The notes: generated by a model not told the origin, from the letters alone. A DNA stretch of 64,000 nucleotides from Macrobrachium rosenbergii (GCF_040412425.1 NC_089768.1:5503501-5567500); one strand, 5' to 3'. Shown: positions 52,165 to 64,000, counted from the first letter of the stretch. Numbers and translations are program-made.

Positions 52165-53338
52165 TTGATGACATTCCAGGGGAGGAATGATAAATTACAG
52201 AAGAGTTATGAAGACTTGAGGAAATCCTTTAATGTGTTGCAGCTTACTGTTAGTGGGATCTGGGGTGACTTAGACATGACTATAGTTTTGTTTACAATGC
52301 AAACTACGCTTATTAATACTGAGAAAGAAACTGAGTCTTTATTTGAAGAGATTAAAACTCAGGTTGGAGCGGTAATAGCAGCCTCACATGGGAGTATTTC
52401 TGGATATGTGTTGCCTTTGGGTGTTTTAGAATCTACTTCGAAAAATGCAGTGTATGAATGGGGTTCACACATATCATTTACTGGGGAGCAGTTGTATAGG
52501 TGTTATGGGGTTCTGAAGGTGTATTTGTCTGATACGGGGTTAACTGTCGAAGTACCCGTTAGCGTTAAGAAGCCTTTTCGTAATTATAACTTGAGACCCT
52601 TTCCTAGTACTTTTAAGGGTTCAGTAGTTACATGGAATGGGATAGAGACTATGTATATTCTAGGAGAGGAGTTTCAATCCTCGGCAGTTGACTATGAGGT
52701 AGGGTGTGCATTATTTCATGATAGATACATTTGTGATATGAGGTAGGGTGTGCATTATTTCATGATAGATACATTTGTGATAGTAAGATTTTTGTTCTAA
52801 GGAACATAGGCATAATGGGGTGTGAATTAGAACTTGCTCATGACGAGACTCCTTTACATTGTTACTTTGCTGAATTCCCTCAAGAGTACCATGTGACCTC
52901 TGCAAAAATGGTTACGGCGATCTACTGCGCCAGATGTATGATCACCATGTGTGATGATGCTACCAATTCGTTACTACAACAAGGATCACAGCTCTTCGAT
53001 GGTTCATGCAGAGTTGTCTCAGAATGGTTCCGGGTGTTAAGCAGATAGATCTACAATTCAACGACCAAGTTATTTATGAAGCACTTACATGGAAACCACA
53101 GCATGATCAATGTACCACCAGTTGAATAGGCGATTACGATTCCTCCACTCGCTGAGGATGGGGAGGACGAGTTCAACTTTCCTGAACACTACACTCTTCC
53201 TGGTATTATGATTTTGCTGGCCATAATAATTATCATGATATGTGTGGCCATATACATCAAATATGGGTGCAAATGTTGCGTGAAACAGAGGACTGTACCA
53301 GAGATCTCATTGGCAGTGACATATGGAGTGGCTGAATA
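52165..53338 (+). pseudogene. env: env of the second element: F-type glycoprotein, split by duplication
   Basis: A 193-codon frame (52165-52746) encodes a helical heptad-like segment, a middle domain with LYRCYGVLKVYL and a Pro/Phe-rich LRPFPSTF motif, resembling the C-terminal half of baculovirus-F/errantivirus envelopes. The frame ends at a stop created by a 44-bp tandem duplication (52694-52781). A Cys-rich ectodomain continues in the next frame from the second unit to 53048. An anchor region (53120-53338) has one hydrophobic segment at about 53205-53260, a Cys-rich GCKCC juxtamembrane stretch and a tail ending before TAA at 53336. An in-frame TAG lies near 53127. No fusion-peptide or cleavage site was found upstream. 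Inactive. Confidence 0.65.
52694..52781. repeat. 44-bp tandem duplication in env
   Basis: Two perfect 44-bp units (52694-52737 and 52738-52781), starting ATGAGGTAGGGTGTGC. Because 44 is not a multiple of three, it moves the env frame and exposes the stop at 52744. Confidence 0.95.
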
Positions 53339-54430
53339 ATTTTATGATGTATTTTTCTTGCTCGTGCCGAGTCTTGGTCATGCCAGGAGTACAACAGTGG
53401 TGGCCGAGCTATGTTGACAGCTCCTATAGAATTAGCATATAGTTATGGAGCACTGAAATGTATGTCATATGATCCATGATGGAATGTGCAACAGTGTTAG
53501 CATGTTTAAGAATTCTTGGGGCGAGATGAACATTTGTGTCAGCATGTACCAGGTTGTTTTGTAAGTTGTAGTTCTCACGATGAGCTAAAGGAATTTGGGT
53601 CTTGGAAATCTAGGTGGCTCACGTAGGCATGAGTGTTGGCCATGTTGACCTGTATCATGTCACGGGATCTCCACATCACAAGGGAGTGGCGGAAGAATGT
53701 TCTAGAATTATGAGTGTGTGCATAAGTCTGTTCGAAAGGGGGTCATTGAGGTGTAATATATTGAATCTTAAGTACAGATGAATTATTTGGGCAGTAATTT
53801 TAACTGGTGGACGTTCTGCTTGGTGAAGGCACTAGACTTTTGCCAGTAAAGGTGAGGAAGTGATCTTTTCATTTTACTTTGTTGGTTCCACTGACATTTT
53901 GTTATTGAATATTTTTTCCTTTTTTGTTGTCTTGCATATTTACCATGGGATGCGTTAGGTGATTTTGGTACCACGGGGCTTCTCCCATTAATGCATTTAG
54001 ATGTCTTTGTGCTTTATTTTAAAGGTGACCTTTTGTTTCAGATGGATTTGTTAGTGGTCAAATGTTAAGGGAACTTCTGACATATAACATTGACTTCGGT
54101 CATGACAGACTTTGACATTATTTTTGGGAGTATGTAAATGATTGGTGTCAGATTTTTTGCCAGAAGTTAAGGACAGTCTTTGACCTACTTTTCTTTAATT
54201 TTGCTTTTGTTTTGTCATGTTAAGTTTGGGAATAAAACTGGATTTCCGTAGAACATGAGTTTAGTTTAGCCTTGGTTTAATTTGAGCTATGAAGTGAGAG
54301 AAAGTGGGTTAGGAGATGGGAAATGACATTCCTAGGAAGACTTTGATGAGCAGGGATGATGGTGTTGACTTTAAAGGCAGGTTGTTTCATGTGCTTTGAG
54401 ATTTAGGATTTTGGTTATGGAAGAAGTCGG
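53339..54430. other. 3' region of the second element / unassigned
   Basis: It probably contains the 3' non-coding end and perhaps an LTR, but no 5' partner is in the window and no boundary could be drawn. A GGGAATAAAACTGG segment near 54228 could be a polyadenylation signal. Confidence 0.35.
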
Positions 54431-54482
54431 GAGAAGGGTTAACCGTATAATATATACATACATACATACATATATACAGTAT

Positions 54483-54660
<178 letters not shown>

Positions 54661-55060
54661 AGATATGTATGTATGTATATAATATGTTGTAGGCAATTCC
54701 ATTGTGGCACTGACTTCTTTGATACTGACTTTTTTCATATTTTCTCACTTCTGCTTCCAATCTGTCTTCAAAATTTTATATAAGGACACACAGTCAGGGA
54801 GTGGTTTCCATTTATTTCACTTGCTAGGGTCTGTCTCGCCTATGTTGCTGGCTTTGTCAAGTAAGAACTAAAGCACAATAACATCCTCCATGCTGTTTAT
54901 ATTTCAAGAGCACGGCAGTTTGGGATTCGGGGGTTCTTATTACTTTCATTTACAATGCTTAGTTTACTAGGGGGTGGTTAATTATTTACATTATATTTAA
55001 ATATGTTATAACGTAGTGGAACTACATTATTGTATTAGTTTGACATTCTACTTCTACTTC

Positions 55061-55462
55061 TTATATTGTTAATAAAATTATTAATTTCTTTGTCTGCAGT
55101 GTTTGGGTGGGGCTTGTTTTCTTGTCCCTGGGGAGGTGAGAAGGTAGGACCCTACCTCCTTCCACCTGGACGTTTAGCATGGGCTTATTTGTTGTTATAC
55201 ACATAGCTTCTGTTATTATCATGTCCCAATATGTACTGAATTTGTATTTTATTCTGGTGTTGTCTGTCAGTTCTTGTAACAATGGTTTCTTGTCGTGCTT
55301 GTCTGTGCAGTGTTGAAAGATGGCTACCGTGTTTCTGTGCCCAATTAATCTTCGTCTAAGTGTAGTTGATGTCCTATCGATGTACCTTTCACTGGAAGGT
55401 CTGCACTCCTCCTCGAGACAAATAAATTCATAAACCTCATTGGTAGTCATCTCCTTAGGCAT
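55061..55462 (-). pseudogene. PLE copy A GIY-YIG endonuclease
   Basis: A 133-codon open stretch encodes a PLE endonuclease: NEVYEFICLEEECRPSSERY with paired cysteines, then YIDRTSTTLRRRLIGHRN, where the Gly of YIG is Asp. A conserved MIITEAMCI segment follows. This domain nicks target DNA in active PLEs. The Gly change and the separation from RT suggest loss of function. Confidence 0.75.
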
Positions 55463-55822
55463 GGGTCAACAGGTGCTGTTTTTCATTAGAAGGGATGGCA
55501 ACAGGTTGTGCTTGTAATATACCCATATGTTTATGTTGGTGTAGGGGCTGGTGGCTTGACACCCTTCTTAATAATTTTCTTGGTGATGTTGCTGTTGTTG
55601 CTGTATTCATTGTTGAAATTAGTCTGGTAATATATTGTTATTTGTTATTCTATCTACATGTTGTGCTGTTCTGTTGCTTTGTTTTGTTGGTAGAAGCAGT
55701 CAAAACACTTGTATTTCTGATTGTATCATTTTATCTTCAAATCCCCTGTTTGTGAGCAGCTGTTGATTTTATGTGTCGCTTTTCCTCGTGGTACAGTGGG
55801 TGAAGGCCCAACGCACATATTA

Positions 55823-57155
55823 TCAGACTACTAACAGTTTATATGCCTCTGGGCACTCACCTCTCCCATTAAAGCAACACCTGACCTTCGTCGGTTTCAT
55901 GTATGCCTCCATGTCATATTTTATTGTCCCTGTGTTTACTAATACATCTAAGAATGATAGTTTTTGGTCTATGCTGTGCTCTATGATTAAATTCAGCACA
56001 GATTTTTCTGTAAAGGTGTATTTCAATATCTCTGTATTTTGTCTGTTGTTTATTGTGATGAAAATGTCGTGTCTTGCACAGATTTCAGGTTTTTCACGGT
56101 TACTGAATATGGTGTCCTCTAAATTGGCCATTCGTGTTCACCATAAGAACACATGGGGGGAACCCATAGCTGCACCATCTACTTTGCAGAACAATTCTCC
56201 ATTGTGGGAGTAAATTGGTGTTCCTTTTGTGCATGCTCCGAGCATTCTTCTGATGGTCTTTTCTTGGATTTGTGGTGGGGTTGCTTGTGAACGGTACATG
56301 TGATTGAGGATTATGTTTATAGTGGTGTCTACTGGCACGTTAGTAAACAAGCTTTCAACGCCCATTGATGTAATTTCTTTGGTTGGGTTTTTAGTTTCCA
56401 AGATGTCTATGAATTCCGTTGCTGATCTTAGTGTGTATTTCACCGGAATGTATGAGGTGATTACGTCGTTCAGAGTCTTGGCTATTTTGTAGGTGGGGGA
56501 TGTGATCTGGGATATGATTGGTCTGAGTGGGCTACCGTTTTAATGAGTTTTAACTGTCCCATAACAATGTCCAGGGCTGATGTCCCCCATGATGTTCCGG
56601 AAAAAGTTCTTATGGCACTGTTTGTTGGCCTCCTTCGCTAGTCGTGCCATTTTCTTCTTTAACTGGTCTATAGGGTTTTTGTTGATTTTAACTGATTTTG
56701 TTGTGTGATTCCAAATGTTCCGGAAAACGTTCTTATGGCACTGTTTGTTGGCCTCCTTCGCTAGTCGTGCCATTTTCTTCTTTAACTGGTCTATAGGGCT
56801 TTTGTTGATTTTAACTAATTTTGTTGTGTGATTCCAAATGTTGTTCATCTTTGTTCATCTTCTCTTCGTATTCTTGTTTGTACATTACCATGCACACTAA
56901 TGTTTTGTCACCTTTGCATATAATTATGCCTTTATTGTTTTTAAGCTTCTTGGCAGCTTGCTTTAAACTCGTTGTTAATATTTTACTGTGGTTGTGTCCT
57001 CTTGTCATGTTAGCCTCTCCCAGTAGCTCTTCAATGCATCCATTTTCCATGTTGATCTTGCCCTCGTATTCCATTTGTTGCAAGTTATCAATCAATTTTT
57101 CTATGTCTGTTCGTTTTTCTTGCTTGTTTGTTCTTCTGATGTAATGGCAGTTCAA
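55823..57155 (-). pseudogene. PLE copy A reverse transcriptase
   Basis: Fragments from N to C: an open 114-codon domain (57155-56811) with CKGDKTLVCMVMYKQEYEEK; a Lys-rich segment with a 123-bp internal duplication ending GHCYGTVKTH (56848-56540); RT fingers/palm with VESLFTNVPVDTTINIILNH and KVDGAAMGSP (56443-56138); and the post-palm part (56131-55823), where the catalytic region reads CARHDIFITINN. The usual YIDD has lost its Tyr and one Asp. RT activity is therefore not expected. PLE RT normally copies the element from nicked DNA. Confidence 0.75.
56594..56839. repeat. 123-bp in-frame tandem duplication in PLE copy A
   Basis: Two 123-bp units (56594-56716 and 56717-56839) differ at a few bases. 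123 is 41 codons, so the RT frame is kept and a Lys/Ala-rich segment is doubled. Confidence 0.93.
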
Positions 57156-57189
57156 TCCATAGTTCAGAGTTTTTCTTTTTCACAATGTT

Positions 57190-58680
57190 TGTTGTAGGCG
57201 ATGGCTTTTGTGGCATTGACTTCTTTGATGCTGACGTTTTCCTATTTTCTCACTTCTGCTCTCAATCTTTCTTCAAAATTCTGGGTAAGGAAACAGTCGG
57301 GGTGTGGTTTCCATATGTTCCAATTGCTTCGGTCCGTTTCGCCTGTGTTGCAGGCTTTGTCAAGCAAGAACTAAGGCACAATAACATCCTCCATTCTATT
57401 TATAGCTCCAAGAGGATGATAGTTTGGGATTGGGGGGTTCCTATTACTTTTATTTACAATGCATAGTTCACTAGGGGGTGGTTAATTATTTGCATTATAA
57501 TTACATAATATGCTATTATATAGTGTAACTACTTTATTGTATTAGTTTGACATTCTACTTCCACTTCTAATATTGCTAATAAAATTATTATTTTTTTTGT
57601 CTGTGGTGCTTGGGTGGGGCTTGTTTTGGCGATGATCTTGACCCCCTCCCCCGTCCCTGGGATGGGGAGAGGGTAGGGCCCTATCTCCTTCCATCTGGAC
57701 ATTTAGCATCGGCTTATTTGTCGTTATACACACAGCTTCTGTTATTGTCATGTCCTGATATGTGTTGCATTTGTATTTTATTTTGGTGTTATCTATCAGT
57801 CCTTGTAACAAGGGTTTCTTGTCGTGCTTGTCTGTGTAGTGTTGAAAGATGGCTCCCGTGTTTCTGTGCCCAATTAATCTTAGTCTAAGTGTAGTTGATG
57901 TCCTACCGATGTAGCTTTCACTGGAAGGTCTGCATTCCTTCTCGAAACAAATAAATTTATAAACCTCATTGGTAGTCATCTCCTTAGGCATGGGTCTACA
58001 GGTGCTGTTTTTCATTATAAGGGATGCCAATAGGCTGGCTTGCAATATACCCATATGCTTATGTTGGTGTAGGGGCTAGTGGCTTGACTCCCTTCTTAAT
58101 CATTTTCTTGATGATGTTGCTGTATTCGTTTTTGACATTAGTCTGGCAGTATATTGTTATCTGTTGTCCTATCTCCTTGTTATGTTGTTCCGTTGCTTGT
58201 TTTGTTGGTAGAAGCGGTAGAAAAAACTTAAGTATTTCTGACTGCATCATTATATCTTCAAATCCGATGTTTGTAGGCAGCTGTTTATTCTTCCCAGCTC
58301 CGCGTGTGTCGCCTCCCTCGTGGTACAGTGTGTGAAGGCCCGACCAACATATTATTTGACTACTGAACATTTATATGCCTCTGAGCACTCAACTCTCCCA
58401 TTAAGATAACGCCGGCCTTCGTCGCGTTTTTTGTATACCTCCGTGTCATACTTTCTTGTATCTGTGATTACTAATACGTCTAAGAATGGTAGGTTTTGGT
58501 CTACGTTGTGCTCTACTGCGAAATTCAGCACAGACTTTTCTGCAAAGATGTCTTTCAGTGTCTGTTTATCTTGTTTATTGTTTATTGCCATGAAAATGTC
58601 GTCAATGTATCATGCATAGATTCCAGGATTTGTTGATGTTTTGTTTTTGTGTTTCGGCTTTTCTGAACATATAACATAAT
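57190..58680 (-). mobile_element. Penelope-like element, tandem copy B, 5'-truncated
   Basis: Second minus-strand copy directly behind copy A, beginning (5') at about 58680 within the RT and ending in the same 3' non-coding sequence. Sequence similarity to copy A is high across the endonuclease. The upstream RT fingers and N-terminal domain are missing. Confidence 0.8.
57542..58591 (-). pseudogene. PLE copy B: RT C-terminus and GIY-YIG endonuclease
   Basis: The RT part carries YIDDIFMAINNKQ, with the catalytic Asp pair intact but an in-frame TGA one codon before the Tyr (near 58608). LPFLDVLV and GRVECSEAYK follow (58591-58352), then a linker frame (58370-58059). The endonuclease (58054-57542) has CFEKECRPSSESYIGRTSTT and LRLRLIGHRN, with an intact YIG. 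Frame changes separate the three parts. Confidence 0.75.
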
Positions 58681-58689
58681 AAAGCTACT

Positions 58690-60039
58690 CAGCTATAAAA
58701 TGACTTCATACCCATTACCACAAGTGATCTGACTTTACACTTAGCAGTCAAAAGAAAAATATCAGTACGCAGGTGCCCAAGCACCGTGAGAGATGTTCTG
58801 GGACCGACACGACTTGTAAGAGGCTGAATCCCAATAGGGTTTAATGCATCAGAACGGTTTGTATAATCATTAATAACAGATCTGTTGGACAGGCAGAAAC
58901 CCCAGCTCAACAAGAATTTTAAGTGCTCTAGATCACCTAAAAATTATGAATACATCATATATTTTTTGCTGAACCAAAAAGCAATTATTATTTACTTATA
59001 TCCAAGTCAAGGCTGAAATGCAAAGTTACATGCTGGACGCTTTGGACCTTTTGTTTCTCCATTTCAAACAAATCTAAAGGGCAAAATCCAGAAAAGAAAA
59101 TGAATAACAATAAAGGCGCCTCCACACTGCAGTAAAACTTGTCATAAACACATATCGGTAACCTATCATACAAACTTCAAAAACAGGTTGAATACAGATC
59201 AGTGACTTTACTGGTAGGCCTAACCAACGCTTCATACTATTCAGAAGCGACAAAAAAAAAATTGTTCTCTACTGACAGTCGTGAACTTGTTGTCAACCTG
59301 TCTGGTATACATATGTGGTATATTGCCGTGTGATTATACCACGTTTCACCGTTGTGTGAACGCACCTCAAGATTTACAATGCAAGTAGTAGGAATATACC
59401 TCTCATTTTAGGTCGTCGTACTCTTATAACAAGAACAATTCACAATAGTATAAAAGTTTATTAGAAATACAACATTACTTATTATTCTTTTGTCTTCTTT
59501 AAAAAAAGGAGTATGTAATACAATTACACATTGAACTTATATGCATGATTGTGAAAAAGAATATGATTCTGAAAATTTACGTACATTACAAAATATGAAG
59601 AACTGAATGGTACACACGATAGTAAATTTATTGAATATTATATGAAGAGAAACAAATAAAACACCCATGATGAAAATAAGATCTGAATACCCACACATAA
59701 CAATATACTCTACACGACGCGAATAAATAAATATTACACAAGAAAATTAACTTTATCTAATTAGCTCCAAGTACCCATTAAAACGCAGCCCTAATATTCT
59801 TTCCTTCGCGTTCCTCTCACATGTTTCATAAAGCTGCAACTAATCAATACTTCTCACATCGTAATATACTGCTGAATTCAAATGACAGCAGAACACGCTC
59901 CACGCCAGTAAATGGCTTTTTAATTACTGTTCCATGCCAAGCCATTGTACAGTACAAACAGTGTTCATTTGAAAAGCCCGGCCACACAAATTTAACAGTC
60001 TGGTCAAAAGCCTCATGAAATACGACTGACAAGCCTAAA
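58690..60039. other. Unassigned AT-rich sequence
   Basis: 1.35 kb with no recognisable gene, RNA or repeat. Confidence 0.45.
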
Positions 60040-60044
60040 TTCTA

Positions 60045-60201
<157 letters not shown>

Positions 60202-60449
60202 TATAAAGGTAAATGTTTGTTGTTTGTATATTTGTATGTCCGTGCCATAGAAATCCAAACCGCTTGACCGATCTAGACAAAATATGGCACATGGCCAACA
60301 TTTGACCCAAATCAGATAATAGGGTAGGTTTCAAAACAGTACCCCACCCCACTTCCCCTTTCTCCCTTACCTTTTTAAGTTATGTGGTAAATAAACTCTA
60401 TGGGTTTATTTACTTGAGAACATACAAATATATTATCGAAAATGCGTTT
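60202..60449 (+). repeat. Probable dispersed-repeat fragment
   Basis: AAACCGCTTGACCGATCTAG followed by ACAAAATATGGCAC resembles a phrase widespread in arthropod repeats (aaaccgctgaaccgat..aaatttggca). The element class is unknown. It separates the (AT)n tract from the minisatellite. Confidence 0.3.
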
Positions 60450-63400
60450 CAGTCACACAGTAATACCTGGCTAAAGGACAGACAGAACAGTAATACCTGG
60501 ATAAAAGGGACAGAGAGCGTAGTAATATCTGGATAAAAGGGAAAGTCACCACAGTAATATCTGGATAAAAGGGATAGTTACCACAGTCATATCTGGATAA
60601 AAGGGATAGTTACCACAGTAATACCTGGATAAAAAGAGATAGACAGCACAGTAATACCTGGATAAACGGGACAGTCACCACAGTAATACCTGGATAAAAG
60701 GGACAGTCACCACAGTAATACCTGGATAAAAGGGACAGTCACCACAGTAATATCTGGATAAAGGGGACAGTCACCACATTAATACCTGGATAAAAGGGAC
60801 AGTCACCACAGTAATATCTGGATAAAGGGGACAGTCAGCACAGTAATACCTGGATAAAAGGGACAGTCACCACAGTAATACCTAGATAAAAGGGACAGAC
60901 AGCACAGTAATACCTGGAAAAAAGGGACAGCCACCACAGTAATACCTAAATAAAAGGGACAGTCACCACAATAATACCTAGATAAAAGGGACAGATAGCA
61001 CAGTAATACCTGGATAAAAGGGACAGTCACCACAGTAATACCTGGATAAAAGGGACAGTCACCACAGTAATATCTGGATAAAGGGGACAGTCACCACAGT
61101 AATACCTGGATAAAAGGGACAGTCACCACAGTAATATCTGGATAAAGGGGACAGTCACCACAGTAATACCTGGATAAAAGGGACAGTCACCACAGTAATA
61201 TCTGGATAAAGGGGACAGTCACCACAGTAATACCTGGATAAAAGGGACAGTCACCACAATAATGCCTAGATAAAAGGGACAGACAGCACAGTAATACCTG
61301 GATAAAAGGGACAGCCACCACAGTAATACCTGCATAAAAGGGACAGTCACCACAAGAATACCTAGATAAAAGGGACAGATAGCACAGTAATACCTGGATA
61401 AAAGGGACAGTCACCACAGTAATACCTGGATAAAAGGGACAGTCACCACAGTAATATCTGGATAAAGGGGACAGACAGCACAGCATTAACTGGATATAAC
61501 AGACAGTCACCACAGTAATACCTGGATAAAAGGAACAGTCACCACAGTAATACCTGGATAAAAGGGACAGTCACCACAGTAATACCTGGATAAAAGGGAC
61601 AGTCACCACAGTAATACCTGGATAAAAGGGACAGTCACCACAGTAATACCTGGATAAAAGGGACAGTCACCACAGTAATATCTGGATAAAGGGGACAGAC
61701 AGCACAGCAATAACTGGGTATAACAGACAGTCACCACAGTAATACCTGGATAAAAGGGACAGTCACCACAGTAATACCTGGATAAAAGGGACAGTCACCA
61801 CAGTAATACCTGGATAAAAGGGACAGTCACCACAGTAATACCTGGATAAAAGGGACAGTCACCACAATAATACCTAGATAAAAGGGACAGACAGCACAGT
61901 AATACCTGGATAAAAGGGACAGCCACCACAGTAATACCTGAATAAAAGGGACAGTCACCACAATAATACCTAGATAAAAGGGACAGATAGCACAGTAATA
62001 CCTGGATAATAGGGACAGTCACCACAGTAATACCTGGATAAAAGGGACAGTCACCACAGTAATATCTGGATAAAGGGGACAGACAGCACAGCAATAACTG
62101 GATATAACAGACAGTCACCACAGTAATACCTGGATAAAAGGGACAGTCACCACAGTAATACCTGGATAAAAGGGACAGCCACCACAGTAATACCTGAATA
62201 AAAGGGACAGTCACCACAATAATACCTAGATAAAAGGGACAGATAGCACAGTAATACCTGGATAAAAGGGACAGTCACCACAGTAATACCTGGATAAAAG
62301 GGACAGTCACCACAGTAATACCTTGATAAAAGGGACAGTCACCACAATAATACCTAGATAAAAGGGACAGACAGCACATTAATACCTAGATAAAAGGGTC
62401 AGTCACCACAGTAATACCTGGATAAAAGGGACAGTCACCACAGTAATATCTGGATAAAGGGGACAGACAGCACAGCAACAGCTGGATATAAAGGACAGTC
62501 ACCACAGTAATACCCGGATAAAAGGGACAGTCACCACAGTAATACCTAGATAAAAGGGACAGATAGCACAGTAATACCTGGATAAAAGGGACAGTCACCA
62601 CAGTAATACCTGGATAAAAGGGACAGTCACCACAGTAATACCTGGATAAAAGAGACAGTCACCACAATAATACCTAGATAAAAGGGACAGACAGCACAGT
62701 AATACCTGGATAAAAGGGACAGTCACCACAGTAATACCTGGATAAAAGGGACAGTCACCACAGTAATACCTGGATAAAAGGGACAGTCATCACAGTAATA
62801 TCTGGATAAAGGGGACAGACAGCACAGCAATAGCTGGATATAAGGGACAGTCACCACAGTAATACCTGGATAAAAGGGACAGTCACCACAGTAATATCTG
62901 GATAAAGGGGACAGACAGCACAGTAATACCTGGATAAAAGGGACAGTCACCACAGTAATACCTGGATAAAAGGGACAGTCACCACAGTAATATCTGGATA
63001 AAGGGGACAGACAGCACAGCAATAGCTGGATATAAGGGACAGTCACCACAGTAATACCTGGATAAAAGGGACAGTCACCACAATAATACCTAGATAAAAG
63101 GGACAGACAGCACAGTAATACCTGGATAAAAGGGACAGTCACCACAGTAATACCTGGATAAAAGGGACAGTCACCACAGTAATACCTGGATAAAAGGGAC
63201 AGTCACCACAGTAATATCTGGATAAAGGGGACAGACAGCACAGCAATAGCTGGATATAAGGGACAGTCACCACAGTAATACCTGGATAAAAGGGACAGTC
63301 ACCACAGTAATATCTGGATAAAGGGGACAGACAGCACAGCAACAGCTGGATAAAAGGGACAGTCACCACAGTAATACCTGGATAAAAGGGACAGTCACCA

Positions 63401-64000
63401 CAGTAATATCTGGATAAAGGTGACAGACAGCACAGTAATACCTGGATAAAAGGGACAGTCACCACAGTAATATCTGGATAAAGGGGACAGACAGCACAGC
63501 AATAGCTGGATATAAGGGACAGTCACCACAGTAATACCAGGATAAAAGGGACAGTCACCACAGTAATATCTGGATAAAGGGGACAGACAGCACAGTAATA
63601 CCTGGATAAAAGGGACAGTCACCACAGTAATACCTGGATAAAAGGGACAGTCACCACAGTAATACCTGGATAAAAGGGACAGTCACCACAGTAATATCTG
63701 GATAAAGGGGCAGACAGCACAGCAATAGCTGGATATAAGGGACAGTCACCACAGTAATACCTGGATTAAAGGGACAGTCACCACAGTAATACCTGGATAA
63801 AAGGGACAGACAGCACAGTAATATCTGGATAAAACAGACAGTCACTACAGCAATACCTGTATAAAATGGACAGTCACTACAGTAATACCAGGATAAAAGG
63901 GACAGCCACCACAGTAATACCAGGATAAAAGGGACAGCCACCACAGTAATACCAGGATAAAAGGGACAGTCACCACAGTAATACCTGGATAAAAGGGACA
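60450..64000 (+). repeat. 32-bp minisatellite array with higher-order structure
   Basis: About 110 tandem copies of a 32-bp unit with core AGTAATACCTGGATAAAAGG and a CAC/CAG-CACAG linker. Variants include A (ACCTGGATAAAAGG), B (ATCTGGATAAAGGGG), C (CAATAGCTGGATATAAGG) and D (ACCTAGATAAAAGG). In the right half they recur in a C-A-B order, a 96-bp higher-order unit. Minus-strand open frames of up to 140 codons with a 32-residue period arise from this arrangement and are not taken as genes. The array continues past the window end. Confidence 0.95.

Larger units (their letters stand above)
54690..57185 (-). mobile_element. Penelope-like element, tandem copy A
   Basis: Minus-strand PLE. From its 5' end at about 57185 it runs through an N-terminal domain, RT and GIY-YIG endonuclease to a 3' non-coding end. 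It is flanked by direct repeats of about 400 bp (54690-55100 and 57190-57600), with shared blocks such as CACTAGGGGGTGG-like and GTATTAGTTTGACATTCTAC. A direct terminal repeat produced by head-to-tail copies is typical of PLEs. Confidence 0.8.

Noticed and set aside
53649..53780. Frame reading HVTGSPHHKGVAEECSRIM, reminiscent of an integrase core
   Set aside because: Too short, downstream of env where integrase is not expected, and with no flanking integrase motifs. Could be chance.
60803..63944. Series of minus-strand frames with a 32-residue repeat, looking like a secreted repeat protein
   Set aside because: They follow from the 32-bp minisatellite and its 96-bp higher-order unit. No signal peptide, unique flanking coding sequence or start context supports a gene.
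60450..64000. CRISPR array
   Set aside because: The repeats are directly contiguous with no unique spacers and the genome is eukaryotic.

Overview
This is repeat-dominated animal DNA, most likely from a decapod crustacean. No operons, Shine-Dalgarno sites or compact bacterial genes are present. Instead there are very long (TA)n, (GA)n, (GT)n and (AAT)n microsatellites, a tRNA-headed SINE with target duplications, interspersed repeats I associate with shrimps and prawns, several non-LTR retrotransposons, Penelope-like elements (PLEs) and two Ty3/Gypsy-type elements with F-type envelope genes. The decapod assignment rests on my recognition of repeat families and has not been searched. I found no convincing host protein-coding gene, tRNA or rRNA gene.

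Layout. 1-930: LTR-like T-rich sequence. 927-3574: (TA)n tracts separated by a palindromic MITE-like element (1016-1307) and the 3' end of a non-LTR element (2827-3425, minus). 3660-5860: a decapod repeat and a decayed LINE. 5.9-10.9 kb: mostly unassigned AT-rich DNA with one SINE. 10.9-12.3 kb: a 340-bp inverted repeat followed by a 1-kb purine-strand minisatellite. 12.3-18.9 kb: sparse, with one SINE. 18.95-22.0 kb: a minus-strand PLE endonuclease interrupted by a SINE, then a plus-strand LINE ending in (AAT)n. 22.2-26.7 kb: compound microsatellites and a composite repeat built on ~140-bp units.

26,698-36,828 is the best-preserved item: a 10.1-kb LTR retrotransposon with near-identical LTRs, gag with two CCHC knuckles, protease, RT, RNase H, integrase and a broken F-type env. 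Gag and pol are in the same frame across a UGA followed by CAA UCA, which fits the stop-CAR-YYA readthrough context. All eight frame changes I can place go in the same (-1) direction. A second palindromic element lies just downstream (36,931-37,228) between (TA)n tracts.

37.5-47.2 kb: unassigned DNA, an RTE-like LINE (minus), another LINE remnant (plus), a second LTR-like region and a SINE dimer sharing one target duplication. 47.5-50.3 kb: microsatellites and a PLE with inverted terminal arms. 51.0-53.4 kb: a second, unrelated Ty3/Gypsy remnant whose env reading frame is split by a 44-bp tandem duplication. 54.5-58.7 kb: two head-to-tail PLE copies on the minus strand. 60.45-64.0 kb: a 32-bp minisatellite with a three-unit higher-order period, running off the window edge.

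The recognisable genes here all serve the movement of their own elements. The recurring architectural theme is that many elements begin or end inside (TA)n tracts. The most unusual items are the paired palindromic elements with arm covariation, the readthrough signal and deletion-only frame breaks of the LTR element, and the composite SINE dimer.
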